A DNA stretch of 64,000 bases, taken from the NCBI RefSeq assembly GCF_009806555.1, contig NZ_VUOK01000005.1, positions 112,477 to 176,476 of the forward strand, written 5' to 3'. The translations under genes were made by a program, and so were the position numbers. Positions 33,663 to 45,043 of the stretch are shown piece after piece. Positions within the stretch are counted from its first letter, which is position 1. Every line of letters begins with the position of its first letter. The notes under the pieces were generated by a model, which did not search any database, had not been told where the DNA came from, and saw nothing but the letters and a program-made list of their open reading frames with translations. The DNA is from Methylobacterium sp. 2A (lineage in GTDB: Bacteria > Pseudomonadota > Alphaproteobacteria > Rhizobiales > Beijerinckiaceae).

Positions 33663-34865
33663 CTACCGCACCACCCCCTTGGCCTTGAGCGCGTCCCGTG
33701 CCTCAGCCGGATAATCCAGCTCCTCCGCCAGGATCTCCGCGCCCGAATCCCCGAGCGCGGGCGGCATCCGGCGCACCGGCAGGCGCCGCCCGTCGAGCCG
33801 GTAGGGCGGGGCGATCACGTGGGCGTTGTCGGTGCCGCCGATCACGAGGCCGGCCTCCCGGGCGCGGTCGCAGGTCAGGGCCTCGCGCAGACCCATCACC
33901 TCGCCGCAGGGGATGCCGGCCGCCCGCAGCCGGGCGATCAGCGGGCCGCGTTGCCACTGCGCCAGCGCGGCCTCCAGCACCGGGATGAAGGCCGCGCGGT
34001 TCTTCGAGCGGTCGAGGTTGGTGGCAAAGCGCGGATCCGCGATCAGGTCCGGCCGCTCCAGCACCTGCTCGCAGAAGCGGCGGTACTGGCCGTTGTTACC
34101 CACCGTGATCACCACGGGCCCGTCCGCGGCCTCGAACACCCCGTAGGGCACGATCGAGGGATGGGCGTTGCCGTAGCGCGGCGGGTCGATGCCCCGGGCC
34201 AGCGCCTCCAGGCCGTAATAGGAGGTCAGCGCGACGCCGCAATCGAACAGGGCGAGGTCGATCGCCTTGCCGCGCCCGGTGCGCTCGCGCTGGTAGAGCG
34301 CCGCCAGCACGGCCTGCGCGGCGAACTGGCCGGTGAACAGGTCCACCGCCGCGACGCCGAACTTCAGGGGTGGCCCCCCGGCCTCGCCGTTCAGCGCCAT
34401 CACGCCGGATTCGCCCTGCACCACGAGATCGTAGCCGGGCCGTCCGGCCTCCGATCCGTCGGAACTGTAGCCGGCGATCGAACAGTAGATCAGCCCGGAA
34501 TTCTCCGCCGACAGGTCCGCGTAGCCGAGGCCGAGCCTCTCGGCCCCGCCGGTCTTGAAGTTCTGGACCAGCACGTCGCTCTCGCGGGCCAACGCCTTCA
34601 CGATCGCCAACCCCTCCGGCGTGGCGAGATCGACGCCGATCGAGCGCTTGTTGCGGTTCACACTGTCGAAATACGAGGTGTTGCCGGGGCTGGTCGGAAC
34701 GCCCCAGTCGCGGGTGTCGTCGCCGCGTTCGGGGTGCTCGACCTTGATCACGTCGGCGCCGAGGTCGCCCAGCACCTGCGCGCACCAGGGACCCGCGAGC
34801 ACCCGGGACAGGTCGAGCACCCGGATCCCGGCGAGCGGCAGATCGTGAGCCGGATCAGCATCCAT
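33663..34865 (-). CDS. CaiB/BaiF-family CoA-transferase
   Basis: A 400-residue class III CoA-transferase. The N-terminal LAGIRVLDLSRVLAGPWCAQVLGDLGADVIKVE and RNKRSIGVDL segments are diagnostic, and the catalytic aspartate is D146 in GYDLVVQGESG. It would move CoA between carboxylic acids, giving an acyl-CoA for the nearby beta-oxidation enzymes. ATG 34865 has GAGG upstream. A palindromic repeat separates it from the IclR gene, so co-transcription with that gene is uncertain. Substrate unknown. Confidence 0.9.
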   Translation of the reverse strand: MDADPAHDLPLAGIRVLDLSRVLAGPWCAQVLGDLGADVIKVEHPERGDDTRDWGVPTSPGNTSYFDSVNRNKRSIGVDLATPEGLAIVKALARESDVLVQNFKTGGAERLGLGYADLSAENSGLIYCSIAGYSSDGSEAGRPGYDLVVQGESGVMALNGEAGGPPLKFGVAAVDLFTGQFAAQAVLAALYQRERTGRGKAIDLALFDCGVALTSYYGLEALARGIDPPRYGNAHPSIVPYGVFEAADGPVVITVGNNGQYRRFCEQVLERPDLIADPRFATNLDRSKNRAAFIPVLEAALAQWQRGPLIARLRAAGIPCGEVMGLREALTCDRAREAGLVIGGTDNAHVIAPPYRLDGRRLPVRRMPPALGDSGAEILAEELDYPAEARDALKAKGVVR

Positions 34866-34900
34866 CGGGAAGGTCCTCGGCACGGGGGTCTTGGCTCGAG

Positions 34901-35028
34901 AAAGTCCTGGTTTCAAAAGGTCTTCGACCTTTTGCGGGTCCAGGGCAGAGCCCTGGTGGCTGGCTTTGCCCGACATCGGGGCTCCGCCCCGATACCCCGC
35001 CAAAGGGCTCGCCCTTTGCAAACCCCGT
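34901..35028. repeat. Dispersed palindromic repeat, copy 2
   Basis: Hairpins TCAAAAGGTCTTCGACCTTTTG, CAGGGCAGAGCCCTG, CGGGGCTCCGCCCCG and CAAAGGGCTCGCCCTTTG follow one another. The gap holds no gene and lies between the IclR and CoA-transferase genes. Confidence 0.75.
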
Positions 35029-35037
35029 CTTCACGGC

Positions 35038-35853
35038 TCAAGCTCCCATGACACCGTCGAGGCTGCGCACGGCCTCGATCAGCTTCGGGCGCGCCACGTC
35101 CAGGAGGAAGCGCGCGTCGGTGATGACGGTGGGGGCGCCGCAATTGACCGACATGGGCGGCAGGCCGCCGCCGGGATAAAACCCCACCGCGATGGCGCAG
35201 ACCGTCTCCTGCCACTCGCCGAACGAGGTGCAGCAGCCGATCTCCCGGTGCTCGGCCACCGCCCGGTCGAGGCTGGCCCGCAGGGCCGGCCACGCCACGG
35301 GATCCAGCGCCTCCAGGTCCTCGTAGATGCCCGCCCGCTCCCGGTCGGGGCAGACCGCCACGTAGGCCCGGCCCATGGCGCTGCGGGCGAGCGAGATGCG
35401 CGAGCCGGTATCGAGATTGAGCGAGATCGCCGCCGGGCCGCGCTGGCAGTCGACGTAGCGCATGCTGAGCCGGTCGCGCACGCCGAGCCCCACCGAGGCG
35501 TTGGCCGCCTCCGCCACCGCCCGCAGGACCGGCCGGGCGATGGCCCGCACGTCGAGCCCACCGAGCGCCGCGGAGCTCAGCGCGATCGTCGCGGTGCCGA
35601 GCCGGTAGCGGCCGAGCACGGGTTCGTGCTGCAGGTAGCCGAGCTTGGTCAGCGTGTAGGTGAGCCGCGACACGGTGGAGCGCGGCAGGCCGCAGGCCTC
35701 GGCGATGTCGTGATTGGCCAGACTCGTCCGGCCCGGGCCGAAGCAGGCGAGCACGGAGAGCCCCCGGGCCAAAGCCGTGACGAAGTGGCGGTCCTCCTTG
35801 GGGCCCGACCCGGCGGCATCGGGCTCGGCCAGCCGGGTCTCTCCGGCCGTCAT
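35038..35853 (-). CDS. IclR-family transcriptional regulator
   Basis: A 271-residue regulator. The winged helix-turn-helix spans about 25-90 ([43 protein letters not shown]). The effector domain includes [11 protein letters not shown] and [15 protein letters not shown]. The final part, [23 protein letters not shown], is typical. It probably controls the flanking acyl-CoA genes. Its ATG overlaps the stop of the enoyl-CoA hydratase gene (4 bases), so the two are co-transcribed. The palindromes at 38.0-38.2 kb are a plausible target. Confidence 0.92.
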   Translation of the reverse strand: MTAGETRLAEPDAAGSGPKEDRHFVTALARGLSVLACFGPGRTSLANHDIAEACGLPRSTVSRLTYTLTKLGYLQHEPVLGRYRLGTATIALSSAALGGLDVRAIARPVLRAVAEAANASVGLGVRDRLSMRYVDCQRGPAAISLNLDTGSRISLARSAMGRAYVAVCPDRERAGIYEDLEALDPVAWPALRASLDRAVAEHREIGCCTSFGEWQETVCAIAVGFYPGGGLPPMSVNCGAPTVITDARFLLDVARPKLIEAVRSLDGVMGA

Positions 35854-36605
35854 CGGCGCAGGAAGGCCGCGAAGGCCGCCTGCGCCTCGGGACCGCGGCG
35901 CAGAGCGTGGAACACCTCCGTCTCCTCGGCGAGGGCGCGGGCGACGGCCTCGTCCTGGCCCCGGCGCAGGGCCCGCTTGGTGGCGGCGACCGCGGCCCGG
36001 GGCAGGGCGGCGAGCGACCGGGCCTTGGCGAGGGCCACCTCCAGCGCCGTCCCCTCCGGCACGGCGGCGTTGACGAGGCCGGCCGACACCGCGTCCGCGG
36101 CCGTGAACGGCTCGCCGAGCATCAGCAGCTCGGCGGCGCGCTTCGATCCGGCCGTCAGCGGCAGCAGGTAGCTCGACCCGCCCTCGGGGCTGAGGCCCAG
36201 AGCCGTGAAGGGCAGGCGGAACCGGGCGCCGACCCCGGCATAGGCGAGGTCGCAGTGCAGGAGGAGCGTCGTGCCGATGCCGACCGCGTGGCCCTCCACC
36301 GCCGCCACGACCGGCTTCGGGCAGGCCCGCAGGGCCTTGAGGAAGGTCAGGCCGGGGCTGTCACCCCCGGTCTCGACATCCTGGAAATCCCTGAGGTCGT
36401 TGCCGGCCGTGAAGCAGCCGCCCGCGCCGGTGAGCACCACGGCCGCGACGCCCTCGTCCCCGGCGGCTGCCCGGAAGGCGTCGGTCAGCCCCGCATAGGC
36501 GGCGCGGTCGAGGGCGTTGCGCCGCTCCGGCCGGTCGATGGTGACGAGCCGGATCCCGGGCTCCGGATCGGCGAGGCGGATGGTCGAGGGGGCGGATTCA
36601 GGCAT
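35850..36605 (-). CDS. Enoyl-CoA hydratase/isomerase family protein
   Basis: A 251-residue crotonase-fold enzyme. [16 protein letters not shown], the oxyanion-hole segments [13 protein letters not shown] and [22 protein letters not shown], and [17 protein letters not shown] are present. The expected catalytic glutamate position carries S-P-E-G-G, compatible with hydratase or isomerase action. It is the first gene of the pair with the IclR regulator. The acyl-CoA substrate is unknown. Confidence 0.9.
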   Translation of the reverse strand: MPESAPSTIRLADPEPGIRLVTIDRPERRNALDRAAYAGLTDAFRAAAGDEGVAAVVLTGAGGCFTAGNDLRDFQDVETGGDSPGLTFLKALRACPKPVVAAVEGHAVGIGTTLLLHCDLAYAGVGARFRLPFTALGLSPEGGSSYLLPLTAGSKRAAELLMLGEPFTAADAVSAGLVNAAVPEGTALEVALAKARSLAALPRAAVAATKRALRRGQDEAVARALAEETEVFHALRRGPEAQAAFAAFLRR

Positions 36606-36717
36606 CGGTCGGGCCGACGGCTTTCTGCAGCGGAACGCCTCTCCGCTTCCCCGTGCGGGGTCCGATGCTCACCCGACCGGATCGGAACGAGGGATACGAG
36701 CGGGCTGCGCGGGTCTC

Positions 36718-36740
36718 CCTCCCCCCGCAGAGGGGGGAGG
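36718..36740. repeat. Short G/C hairpin repeat
   Basis: CCTCCCCC/GGGGGAGG stem as at 5539 and 15386, in the 36606-36827 gap between the hydratase and the flavoprotein gene. No gene is seen in the gap. Confidence 0.65.
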
Positions 36741-36827
36741 GAGAGATGCGAAGCTGTTTGCGCCTGTTCGCCGAACAAGATGTGCGAATCCGCAACCGCA
36801 AGGGGGAGAAAGGAGCGACCCGAACGC

Positions 36828-37856
36828 TCACGGAGCGGCCTCCCCCGCATACTCCGCCGATACCCCACCCATCCGCGCCCGCGCCGCCGCGTATTCCCGG
36901 GCGAGCCGCGCGACGAGGTCGGCGGTGGCCGGCGCGTCCGCGATGGTGCCGACCCCCTGGCCGGCCCCCCAGACATCCCGCCACGCCTTCACGCTGCCGC
37001 TGCCGAAATTCATCGCAGTCTTGTCGCGCACGGGCAGCGCGTCGGGATCGAGCCCGGCGGCGCGGATGCTCGGCGTCAGGTAATTGCCCGGCACGCCCGT
37101 GAAGTAAGGGGTGTAGACGATGTCGGACGCCGCACTGCCGGCGATCATGTCCTTGTAGGCGGGAACCGCGTTCGCCTCCCGGGTGGCGATGAACCGGGTG
37201 CCCATATAGGCGAGGTCGGCCCCCATCGCCTGGGCCGCCAGGATCGCCGCGCCGCTCGTGATCGCCCCCGACAGGATCAGCGGCCCGTCATAGAACCGCC
37301 GGATCTCGCCCACCAGGGCGAACGGGCTCAGCGTGCCGGCGTGGCCGCCCGCCCCGGCGCAGACCAGGATCAGCCCGTCGACCCCCGCCTCCAGCGCCTT
37401 CTCGGCGTGCCGGACATTGGTGACGTCGTGGAACACCACGCCGCCATAGGCGTGGACCGGGCGGATCACCGCGTCCGGCGCCCGCAGCGAGGTGATGATG
37501 ATCGGCACCCGGTGCCGGACGCAGGTCTCGACATCCTGCGCCAGCCGGTCGTTCGAGGCGTGGACGATCTGGTTCACCGCGAAGGGCGCGATTTTTTTCG
37601 CAGGATCCGCTGCCCGGGCCTGCGCGAGTGCCTGCGCGATCTGCGTGAGCCACACGTCCAGCAGCTCGGCCGGCCGGGCGTTCAGCGCCGGGAAGGAGCC
37701 GACCACCCCCGACAGGCACTGGGCGATCACCAGCTCCGGCCCGGAGACGATGAACATCGGCGCGCAGATCACCGGCAGGGCGAGCCGGCCGCGCAGGATT
37801 TCGGGCAGGCGCCCGCTGGAGGGCTGCTCAGAGGCCTGCTCGGGACCGTCGCTCAC
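36828..37856 (-). CDS. Nitronate-monooxygenase-like NAD(P)H flavin oxidoreductase
   Basis: A 342-residue TIM-barrel FMN protein: LALPVICAPMFIVSGPELVIAQC, KKIAPFAVNQIV, HDVTNVRHAEKALEAGVDGLILVCAGAGGHAGTLSPFALV, and ILAAQAMGADLAYMGTRFIAT. The family holds nitronate monooxygenases and enoyl-ACP-reductase-like enzymes. The GTG at 37856 (GGGAG 7 bases upstream) gives the normal N-terminus. It is transcribed away from the pim-like operon and shares the promoter region with paired palindromes, so it may be co-regulated. Confidence 0.87.
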   Translation of the reverse strand: MSDGPEQASEQPSSGRLPEILRGRLALPVICAPMFIVSGPELVIAQCLSGVVGSFPALNARPAELLDVWLTQIAQALAQARAADPAKKIAPFAVNQIVHASNDRLAQDVETCVRHRVPIIITSLRAPDAVIRPVHAYGGVVFHDVTNVRHAEKALEAGVDGLILVCAGAGGHAGTLSPFALVGEIRRFYDGPLILSGAITSGAAILAAQAMGADLAYMGTRFIATREANAVPAYKDMIAGSAASDIVYTPYFTGVPGNYLTPSIRAAGLDPDALPVRDKTAMNFGSGSVKAWRDVWGAGQGVGTIADAPATADLVARLAREYAAARARMGGVSAEYAGEAAP

Positions 37857-38039
37857 CGCCCGCTCCCCGCCCGAGCCTGACGGGCGCTCACGCTCCGATC
37901 GATGCCACGCACGGTGCCTCTCCCCCCTGGTTCCGAGCCCGGCCCGCGATCGCCCGACGGCACACGCAACCGAGTCTTGTTCAACGCGGTTTTGATGGCA
38001 TGGCGCCCGGGCCGTGGTCAAACCTGTCGGCACGAGCTG

Positions 38040-38054
38040 TTCTGCATTGCAGAA
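38040..38054. promoter_or_regulatory. Palindromic operator candidate, copy 1
   Basis: TTCTGCATTGCAGAA, a 7-base-arm palindrome around a central base. An identical sequence lies at 38142. IclR-type regulators bind sites of this size and symmetry. It is 184 bases upstream of the flavoprotein gene start. Confidence 0.6.
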
Positions 38055-38141
38055 TAACTCGGCCGGCCCCTCGATTGTCATCGCGTCACCTTGACGTGAT
38101 CGGCGCCACCGACCAACATCGGACCAACAAGCAGACCGTAG

Positions 38142-38156
38142 TTCTGCATTGCAGAA
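38142..38156. promoter_or_regulatory. Palindromic operator candidate, copy 2
   Basis: TTCTGCATTGCAGAA again, 102 bases (about ten helical turns) from copy 1 and ending 18 bases before the GTG of the bifunctional beta-oxidation gene. The position suits repression by roadblock or looping with copy 1. Confidence 0.6.
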
Positions 38157-38174
38157 TACGAGAGGGAGTCCAGG

Positions 38175-40247
<2,073 letters not shown>

Positions 40248-40280
40248 TGCCGGGCCGGTTGGCGGCCGAGGTCGCATTCG

Positions 40281-40334
40281 TCAGGGCTCCGCCCCGACAC
40301 CCCACCAAAGGGCGTGACGCCCTTTGGAAACCCC
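40281..40334. repeat. Dispersed palindromic repeat, copy 3
   Basis: TCAGGGCTCCGCCCCGAC and CCAAAGGGCGTGACGCCCTTTGG hairpins lie between the first two genes of the pim-like operon, just before the thiolase ribosome site. Confidence 0.7.
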
Positions 40335-40347
40335 GGAGGAACCCGTC

Positions 40348-41532
40348 ATGACCGATGCGGTGATCGTCGCGACCGCCCGCACGCCCATCGGCAAGGCGCA
40401 TCGCGGTGCGCTGAACCTCACCTCCGGTGCCGACCTCGCCGCCCACGCGATCCGCGGGGCCCTCGACCGGGCGCGCCTGGAGCCGGAGGCGGTCGAGGAG
40501 GTGGTGCTCGGCTGCGGCTATCCCGAGAACGCCACCGGCGGCAACGTCGCCCGGCACGCCGCCCTCGTGGCGGGTATCCCGGTCGCGTCGGCGGGCGTCA
40601 CCGTCTCGCGCTTCTGCGCCTCGGGCCTGGAAGCGATCGCCAGCGCGGCCCGGCGGATCGTCCTCGACGGCGTGCCGGTGGCTTTGGCGGGCGGCGTCGA
40701 GTCGATCAGCCTCGTCCAGCCGAAGGTCCAGCGGGAACTGACCCGCAACGCATGGCTGGAGGCCCACCTGCCGGCGATCTACATGCCGATGATCGAGACC
40801 GCCGACATCGTGGCGGAGCGCTACCGCATCTCCCGCGAGGCGCAGGACCAATTCGCCCTGGAGAGCCAGCGCCGCACCGCGGCAGCGCAGGAACGCGGGC
40901 TGTTCGACGACGAGATCGTCCCGATGAGCGCCGTGATGGCGGTGACCGACAAGGCCACCGGCGAGACCCGGGAGGTCGAGACCCGGCTCGCCAAGGACGA
41001 GGGCAACCGGCCGGACACGACCCTGGAGGGCCTTGCCAAGCTCAAGCCGGTGCGCGGGGAGGGGGCCTTCATCACGGCCGGCAATGCCAGCCAGCTCTCG
41101 GACGGGGCCTCGGCCAGCGTGCTGATGTCGGCCGAAGAGGCGGCGCGGCGGGGCCTCGAACCGCTCGGGATCTTCCGGGGCTTCGCCTCGGCGGGCTGCG
41201 GGCCGGACGAGATGGGCATCGGCCCGGTCTTCGCGGTGCCGCGGCTGCTGGAGCGGCAGGGCCTGCGGGTCTCCGACATCGACCTTTGGGAGCTGAACGA
41301 GGCCTTCGCGTCGCAATCGGTCTATTGCCGCGACCGGCTCGGGATCGACCCCGAGAAGGTCAACGTCAACGGCGGCGCCATCTCGGTCGGCCACCCGTTC
41401 GGCATGTCGGGGGCGCGGCTCGTGGGCCACGCCCTGCTGGAGGGCCGCCGCCGCGGGGCGCGCTACGCCGTCGTGACCATGTGCGTCGCCGGCGGCCAGG
41501 GCTGCGCCGGCCTGTTCGAGATCGGGGGCTGA
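40348..41532 (+). CDS. Acetyl-CoA acyltransferase (thiolase, PimB-like)
   Basis: A 394-residue thiolase cleaving 3-ketoacyl-CoA to acetyl-CoA and a shortened acyl-CoA. The nucleophile is C90 in [11 protein letters not shown]; the second-half catalytic residues are the His in [15 protein letters not shown] and the Cys in [20 protein letters not shown] is present. ATG 40348 has GGAGGA 7 bases upstream. An upstream in-frame start at 40324 would lie inside the palindromic repeat and is rejected. The next gene starts 2 bases after the stop. Confidence 0.95.
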   Translation: MTDAVIVATARTPIGKAHRGALNLTSGADLAAHAIRGALDRARLEPEAVEEVVLGCGYPENATGGNVARHAALVAGIPVASAGVTVSRFCASGLEAIASAARRIVLDGVPVALAGGVESISLVQPKVQRELTRNAWLEAHLPAIYMPMIETADIVAERYRISREAQDQFALESQRRTAAAQERGLFDDEIVPMSAVMAVTDKATGETREVETRLAKDEGNRPDTTLEGLAKLKPVRGEGAFITAGNASQLSDGASASVLMSAEEAARRGLEPLGIFRGFASAGCGPDEMGIGPVFAVPRLLERQGLRVSDIDLWELNEAFASQSVYCRDRLGIDPEKVNVNGGAISVGHPFGMSGARLVGHALLEGRRRGARYAVVTMCVAGGQGCAGLFEIGG

Positions 41533-41534
41533 CG

Positions 41535-42731
41535 ATGGATCTCCGCTTCACGCCGGAAGAGATCGCGTTCCGCGACGAGGTCCGGACCTTCTGTCGCGAA
41601 CAAATCCCGGCCGAGATCCGGAAGAAGGTCTCGGAGGGGCGCAGCCTCTCGAAGGCGGATTACGTCACGAGCCAGCGGATCCTCAACGCCAAGGGCTGGG
41701 CGGTGCCGCATTGGCCGAAGGAATGGGGCGGCCGGGATTGGAGCTCGATCCAGCGCTACATCTATACGGAAGAACTGTTCCAGGCGGCCGTGCCGCTGCC
41801 GCAGCAGTTCAACTGCTACATGTTCGGCCCAGTGCTGGCGACCTTCGGGCGGCAGGACCAGAAGGAACGCTTCCTGCCGCGCGCCGCCAATCTCGACGAT
41901 TGGTGGTGCCAGGGCTTCTCGGAGCCCGGCGCCGGCTCCGACCTCGCCTCGCTCAAGACCAAGGCGGTACGCGACGGCGACCATTACGTCGTCGACGGCC
42001 AGAAGACCTGGACGACGCTCGGCCAGCACGCCGACTGGATTTTCTGCCTCGTCCGCACCGACTTCGAGGCCAAGAAGCAGCGGGGCATCTCCTTCCTGCT
42101 GATTGACATGAAGAGCCCGGGCATCACCGTGCGGCCGATCCTCACCCTGGAGGGCCGGCACGAGGTCAACGAGGTCTTTTTCGACGCCGTCCGGGTGCCG
42201 GTCGAAAACCTCGTCGGCGAGGAGAACAGGGGCTGGGACTACGCGAAATTCCTGCTCGCCAACGAGCGCACCGGCATCGCCCGGATCGGGCTGACCAAGG
42301 AGCGGATCGCGCGGATCAAGCGGCTGGCCCGGGAGATGCCGGCGGGGCCCGGCACGATGTGGGACGATCCCGCCTTCCGCGCCCGCGTCGCGGAGGTCGA
42401 GGTCGAGCTGAAGGCGCTGGAGATCACCCAGATGCGGGTGGCGGCCAAGCAGGGCAGGGCGGATTCGGTGGAGCCGGATCCGGCCTCCTCGCTCCTCAAG
42501 ATCCGCGGCTCGCAGCTCCAGCAGGCGGCAACCGAATTGCTGGTGGAGCTCGCCGGCCCCTTCGCCCTCGCGGCGCCCACGCGTGGGGCCGGGGCCAACA
42601 ACCTGCCCGGGGGCTTCGACTGGGTCGATGCGGCGGCGCCGAGCTATTTCAACAACCGCAAGGTCTCGATCTACGGCGGCTCGAACGAGATCCAGCACAA
42701 CGTCATCGCCAAGGGCATTCTGGGGTTGTGA
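41535..42731 (+). CDS. Acyl-CoA dehydrogenase, large subunit type (PimC-like)
   Basis: A 398-residue flavoprotein of the acyl-CoA dehydrogenase family. FAD and substrate motifs include WWCQGFSEPGAGSDLASLKTKA and VVDGQKTWTTLGQHADWIFCLVRTD; the C-terminus has SIYGGSNEIQHNVIAKGILGL. It inserts the alpha-beta double bond. It follows the thiolase by 2 bases and is paired with a second, shorter dehydrogenase, as pimC and pimD are. Whether the two form a heteromeric enzyme is inference. Confidence 0.93.
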   Translation: MDLRFTPEEIAFRDEVRTFCREQIPAEIRKKVSEGRSLSKADYVTSQRILNAKGWAVPHWPKEWGGRDWSSIQRYIYTEELFQAAVPLPQQFNCYMFGPVLATFGRQDQKERFLPRAANLDDWWCQGFSEPGAGSDLASLKTKAVRDGDHYVVDGQKTWTTLGQHADWIFCLVRTDFEAKKQRGISFLLIDMKSPGITVRPILTLEGRHEVNEVFFDAVRVPVENLVGEENRGWDYAKFLLANERTGIARIGLTKERIARIKRLAREMPAGPGTMWDDPAFRARVAEVEVELKALEITQMRVAAKQGRADSVEPDPASSLLKIRGSQLQQAATELLVELAGPFALAAPTRGAGANNLPGGFDWVDAAAPSYFNNRKVSIYGGSNEIQHNVIAKGILGL

Positions 42732-42755
42732 AGCCCGGGTCCATCCCATCCACAT

Positions 42756-42875
42756 CCTCATCCTGAGGTGCCCGCGCCAGCGGGCCTCGAAGGAGCCCTC
42801 CAGCCGGCCGCACAATTCCTGGAGGGCTTCCTGGAGGGCTCCTTCGAGGCGGCTGCGCCGCACCTCAGGATGAGG
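42756..42875. repeat. 120-base inverted repeat between the two dehydrogenase genes
   Basis: The ends CCTCATCCTGAGGTGC (42756-42771) and GCACCTCAGGATGAGG (42860-42875) are exact reverse complements, and inner segments (GGGCCTCGAAGGAGCCCTCCAG versus its complement) also pair, giving a near-continuous hairpin. It resembles dispersed palindromes seen in related Hyphomicrobiales genomes. It separates pimC-like from pimD-like but probably does not end the operon, since no T-run follows. Confidence 0.75.
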
Positions 42876-42926
42876 GGGATTGGTGGGAGGAACGCTGCTG
42901 CCGCGATCATCCGCGAGGACACCACT

Positions 42927-44081
42927 ATGGATTTCGACCTGAACGAGGATCAGTCGCTCCTGCGCGACAGCGTGGAGCGGCTCGCCGCCGACCTCTACCC
43001 GTCCCTGGAGAGCCGGCAGGCGCGGCTGAAGGCGCCGCTGGGCTTCCCCGCGGAGGGCTGGGCGGCGTTTTCCGAACTCGGCGTCACCGGCCTGCCGTTC
43101 TCGGAAGAGGAGGGCGGGCTCGGCGGCGGCCCGGTGGAGACCCTGCTGGTCATGGAGGCGGTCGGCCGCAACCTCGTGGTCGAGCCGCTGCTGGCGAGCC
43201 TCGTCCTCGGCTCGACCGCCCTGCGGCTCGGCGGCAGCGCGGCGCAGAAGGAACGCCTGGTTCCCGGCCTCGTCGCGGGCGATCTGCGCCTCACCCTCGC
43301 CCATACCGAGCGCCAGTCCCGCTACGACCTCGCCGACGTGGCGACGACCGCCCGGCGCAGCGGCGACGGTTTCGTGCTGAGTGGCGCCAAGAGCGTCGTG
43401 CCGAATGCCGACGCGGCCGGGCTGATGGTGGTCTCGGCCCGGGTCTCGGGCGAGCGGCGCGACCCGCACGGGATCGGCCTGTTCCTGGTCCCGACCGACG
43501 CCGCGGGCGTCGCCATCGAGGCCTATCCGACCCAGGATGGCGGCCGGGCCGCCGAGGTCTCGTTCTCGGATGTCGTGCTGCCGGCCGACGCGGCGCTCGG
43601 CGATCCGGAGGGCGGCCTGCCGCTGCTGGAGCGGGTGGTGGAGCACGGCATCGCGGCGCTCGCCGCCGAGGCGGTCGGCTCCATGGACGCGCTCCACAAG
43701 CTGACGGTCGAATACCTCAAGACCCGCAAGCAGTTCGGCGTCAGCGTCGGCTCGTTCCAGGCCCTGCAGCACCGGGCCGTCGATATGCTGATCCAGCTGG
43801 AACAGGCCCGCTCGATGGCGCTCTACGCCGCCATGATGGTGGACACGGCCGACGCCGGAGCGCGGGCCGCAGCGCTGTCAGCCGTGAAGGTCCAGATAAA
43901 CAAGGCCTGCCGCTACGTCGGCCAGGAGGCGGTGCAGCTCCACGGCGGCATCGGCATGACGCTCGAATATATCGGCGCCCACCATTTCAAGCGGCTCGCC
44001 ATGATCGAGTACCAGCTCGGCGACACCGCCCACCACCTGCGCCGGATCACGCAGGACGAGAACGGGCTGCTGGCGGCGTAA
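42927..44081 (+). CDS. Acyl-CoA dehydrogenase, small subunit type (PimD-like)
   Basis: A 384-residue acyl-CoA dehydrogenase-family protein. MDFDLNEDQSLLRDSVERL begins the alpha-domain, LTLAHTERQSRYDLADVATTA replaces the usual substrate loop, and the C-terminal QFGVSVGSFQALQHRAVDM and QEAVQLHGGIGMTLEY are standard. It resembles PimD. ATG 42927 follows the 120-base inverted repeat. It closes the pim-like operon; a terminator-like hairpin follows at 44125. Confidence 0.92.
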   Translation: MDFDLNEDQSLLRDSVERLAADLYPSLESRQARLKAPLGFPAEGWAAFSELGVTGLPFSEEEGGLGGGPVETLLVMEAVGRNLVVEPLLASLVLGSTALRLGGSAAQKERLVPGLVAGDLRLTLAHTERQSRYDLADVATTARRSGDGFVLSGAKSVVPNADAAGLMVVSARVSGERRDPHGIGLFLVPTDAAGVAIEAYPTQDGGRAAEVSFSDVVLPADAALGDPEGGLPLLERVVEHGIAALAAEAVGSMDALHKLTVEYLKTRKQFGVSVGSFQALQHRAVDMLIQLEQARSMALYAAMMVDTADAGARAAALSAVKVQINKACRYVGQEAVQLHGGIGMTLEYIGAHHFKRLAMIEYQLGDTAHHLRRITQDENGLLAA

Positions 44082-44091
44082 CCCGGGCCGC

Positions 44092-44124
44092 CAGGGGTTT
44101 CCAAAGGGCTCAGCCCTGCACCCG
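44092..44124. repeat. Dispersed palindromic repeat, copy 4 (left part)
   Basis: TTTCCAAAGGGCTCAGCCCTG and adjoining blocks of the repeat family. The right half of this copy doubles as the terminator listed next. Confidence 0.65.
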
Positions 44125-44155
44125 CCAAAGGACTCGTCCTTTGGGATCCCTTTTT
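44125..44155 (+). terminator. Rho-independent terminator after the pim-like operon
   Basis: CCAAAGGA-CTCG-TCCTTTGG (44125-44144) is an exact 8-base-pair stem, followed by GATCCC and five Ts. It lies 44 bases after the second dehydrogenase stop. It is built from the dispersed repeat and faces the convergent TPR gene. Confidence 0.7.
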
Positions 44156-44170
44156 AAGACCGTCGCGCGG

Positions 44171-45043
44171 TCAGTTGAAGAGCGAGCCGACCCCGCCCTG
44201 CACCCGGCCGAGGCCGGCCCGGGCGACGGCATTGTTCGGGTCGATGGTCGCGGCGCGCTGGTAGTTCTCCATCGCCTCCTTGCGCTGGCCCTGCTTCTCG
44301 TAGGCGAGGCCGCGATACGCCCAGGAGGTGGCGTCCTTGTTGTTGACGTTGAGCGCCGCGTTGTAGTCCTCGATCGCCTTGCCGTACTGGTTGGTGGCGA
44401 TCAGGCTCTGGCCGCGCGCCGCGTAGGGGGCCGCCACGAACGGGTTGCGGTCGATGGCGGCGTCGAAATCGGCGATCGCCTGGGTCTCCTGACCCTGCTT
44501 CTGCCGCACGAGGCCGCGTGCGTGGTAGGCCTCGGCCGATTCCGGGCTGAGCCGGATCGCGATGTTGAGGTCGTTCAGGGCCTGATCGAGGTTGCCCTGG
44601 GCACGCTCGACATTGGCACGGCCGATATAGGCCGGGCCGTAATTCGGATCGACGCTGATCGCCTTGGTGAAGTCCTGCAGCGCGGCGGCGTCGCGACCGA
44701 TCTGCCGGCTGGCCAGCGCCCGGTTGTTGTAGGCCGAGGCCGAGTTCGGATCGAGCTGGATCGCCTTGGTGAAGTCCGCAATGGCGTCGTTGAACTGGCC
44801 GGCGCGGGCATAGGCGGCGCCGCGGGTGGTGTAGGCGGCCGCGTCGCTCGGGTTGCGCTGGATCACCTCGGTCAGCGAGGCGATGTTGACCGTGGTGGCG
44901 CCCGTCGTGTCGGTCTCCAGCACCGCGTATTGGCGCGGTCCGGCAGCGCTCCCGACGGTCTCGCAGCCCGCGAGGGCCGCGGCCGAGACCAGGGCCGCGC
45001 CGATCAGCGCCGTCTTCCGTGCCAGCCCATTGCGTACGATCAT
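44171..45043 (-). CDS. TPR-repeat lipoprotein
   Basis: A 290-residue protein with a lipoprotein signal (ALVSAAALAGC) and about six or seven tetratricopeptide repeats from residue 55 on, each ending in a proline at unit spacing (AIQLDPNSASAYNNRALA, AISVDPNYGPAYIGRA, AIRLSPESAEAYHARG). It is likely an outer- or inner-membrane-anchored scaffold in the periplasm. No enzyme motif. ATG 45043 is the start that makes the signal peptide. Convergent with the pim-like operon. Confidence 0.85.
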   Translation of the reverse strand: MIVRNGLARKTALIGAALVSAAALAGCETVGSAAGPRQYAVLETDTTGATTVNIASLTEVIQRNPSDAAAYTTRGAAYARAGQFNDAIADFTKAIQLDPNSASAYNNRALASRQIGRDAAALQDFTKAISVDPNYGPAYIGRANVERAQGNLDQALNDLNIAIRLSPESAEAYHARGLVRQKQGQETQAIADFDAAIDRNPFVAAPYAARGQSLIATNQYGKAIEDYNAALNVNNKDATSWAYRGLAYEKQGQRKEAMENYQRAATIDPNNAVARAGLGRVQGGVGSLFN

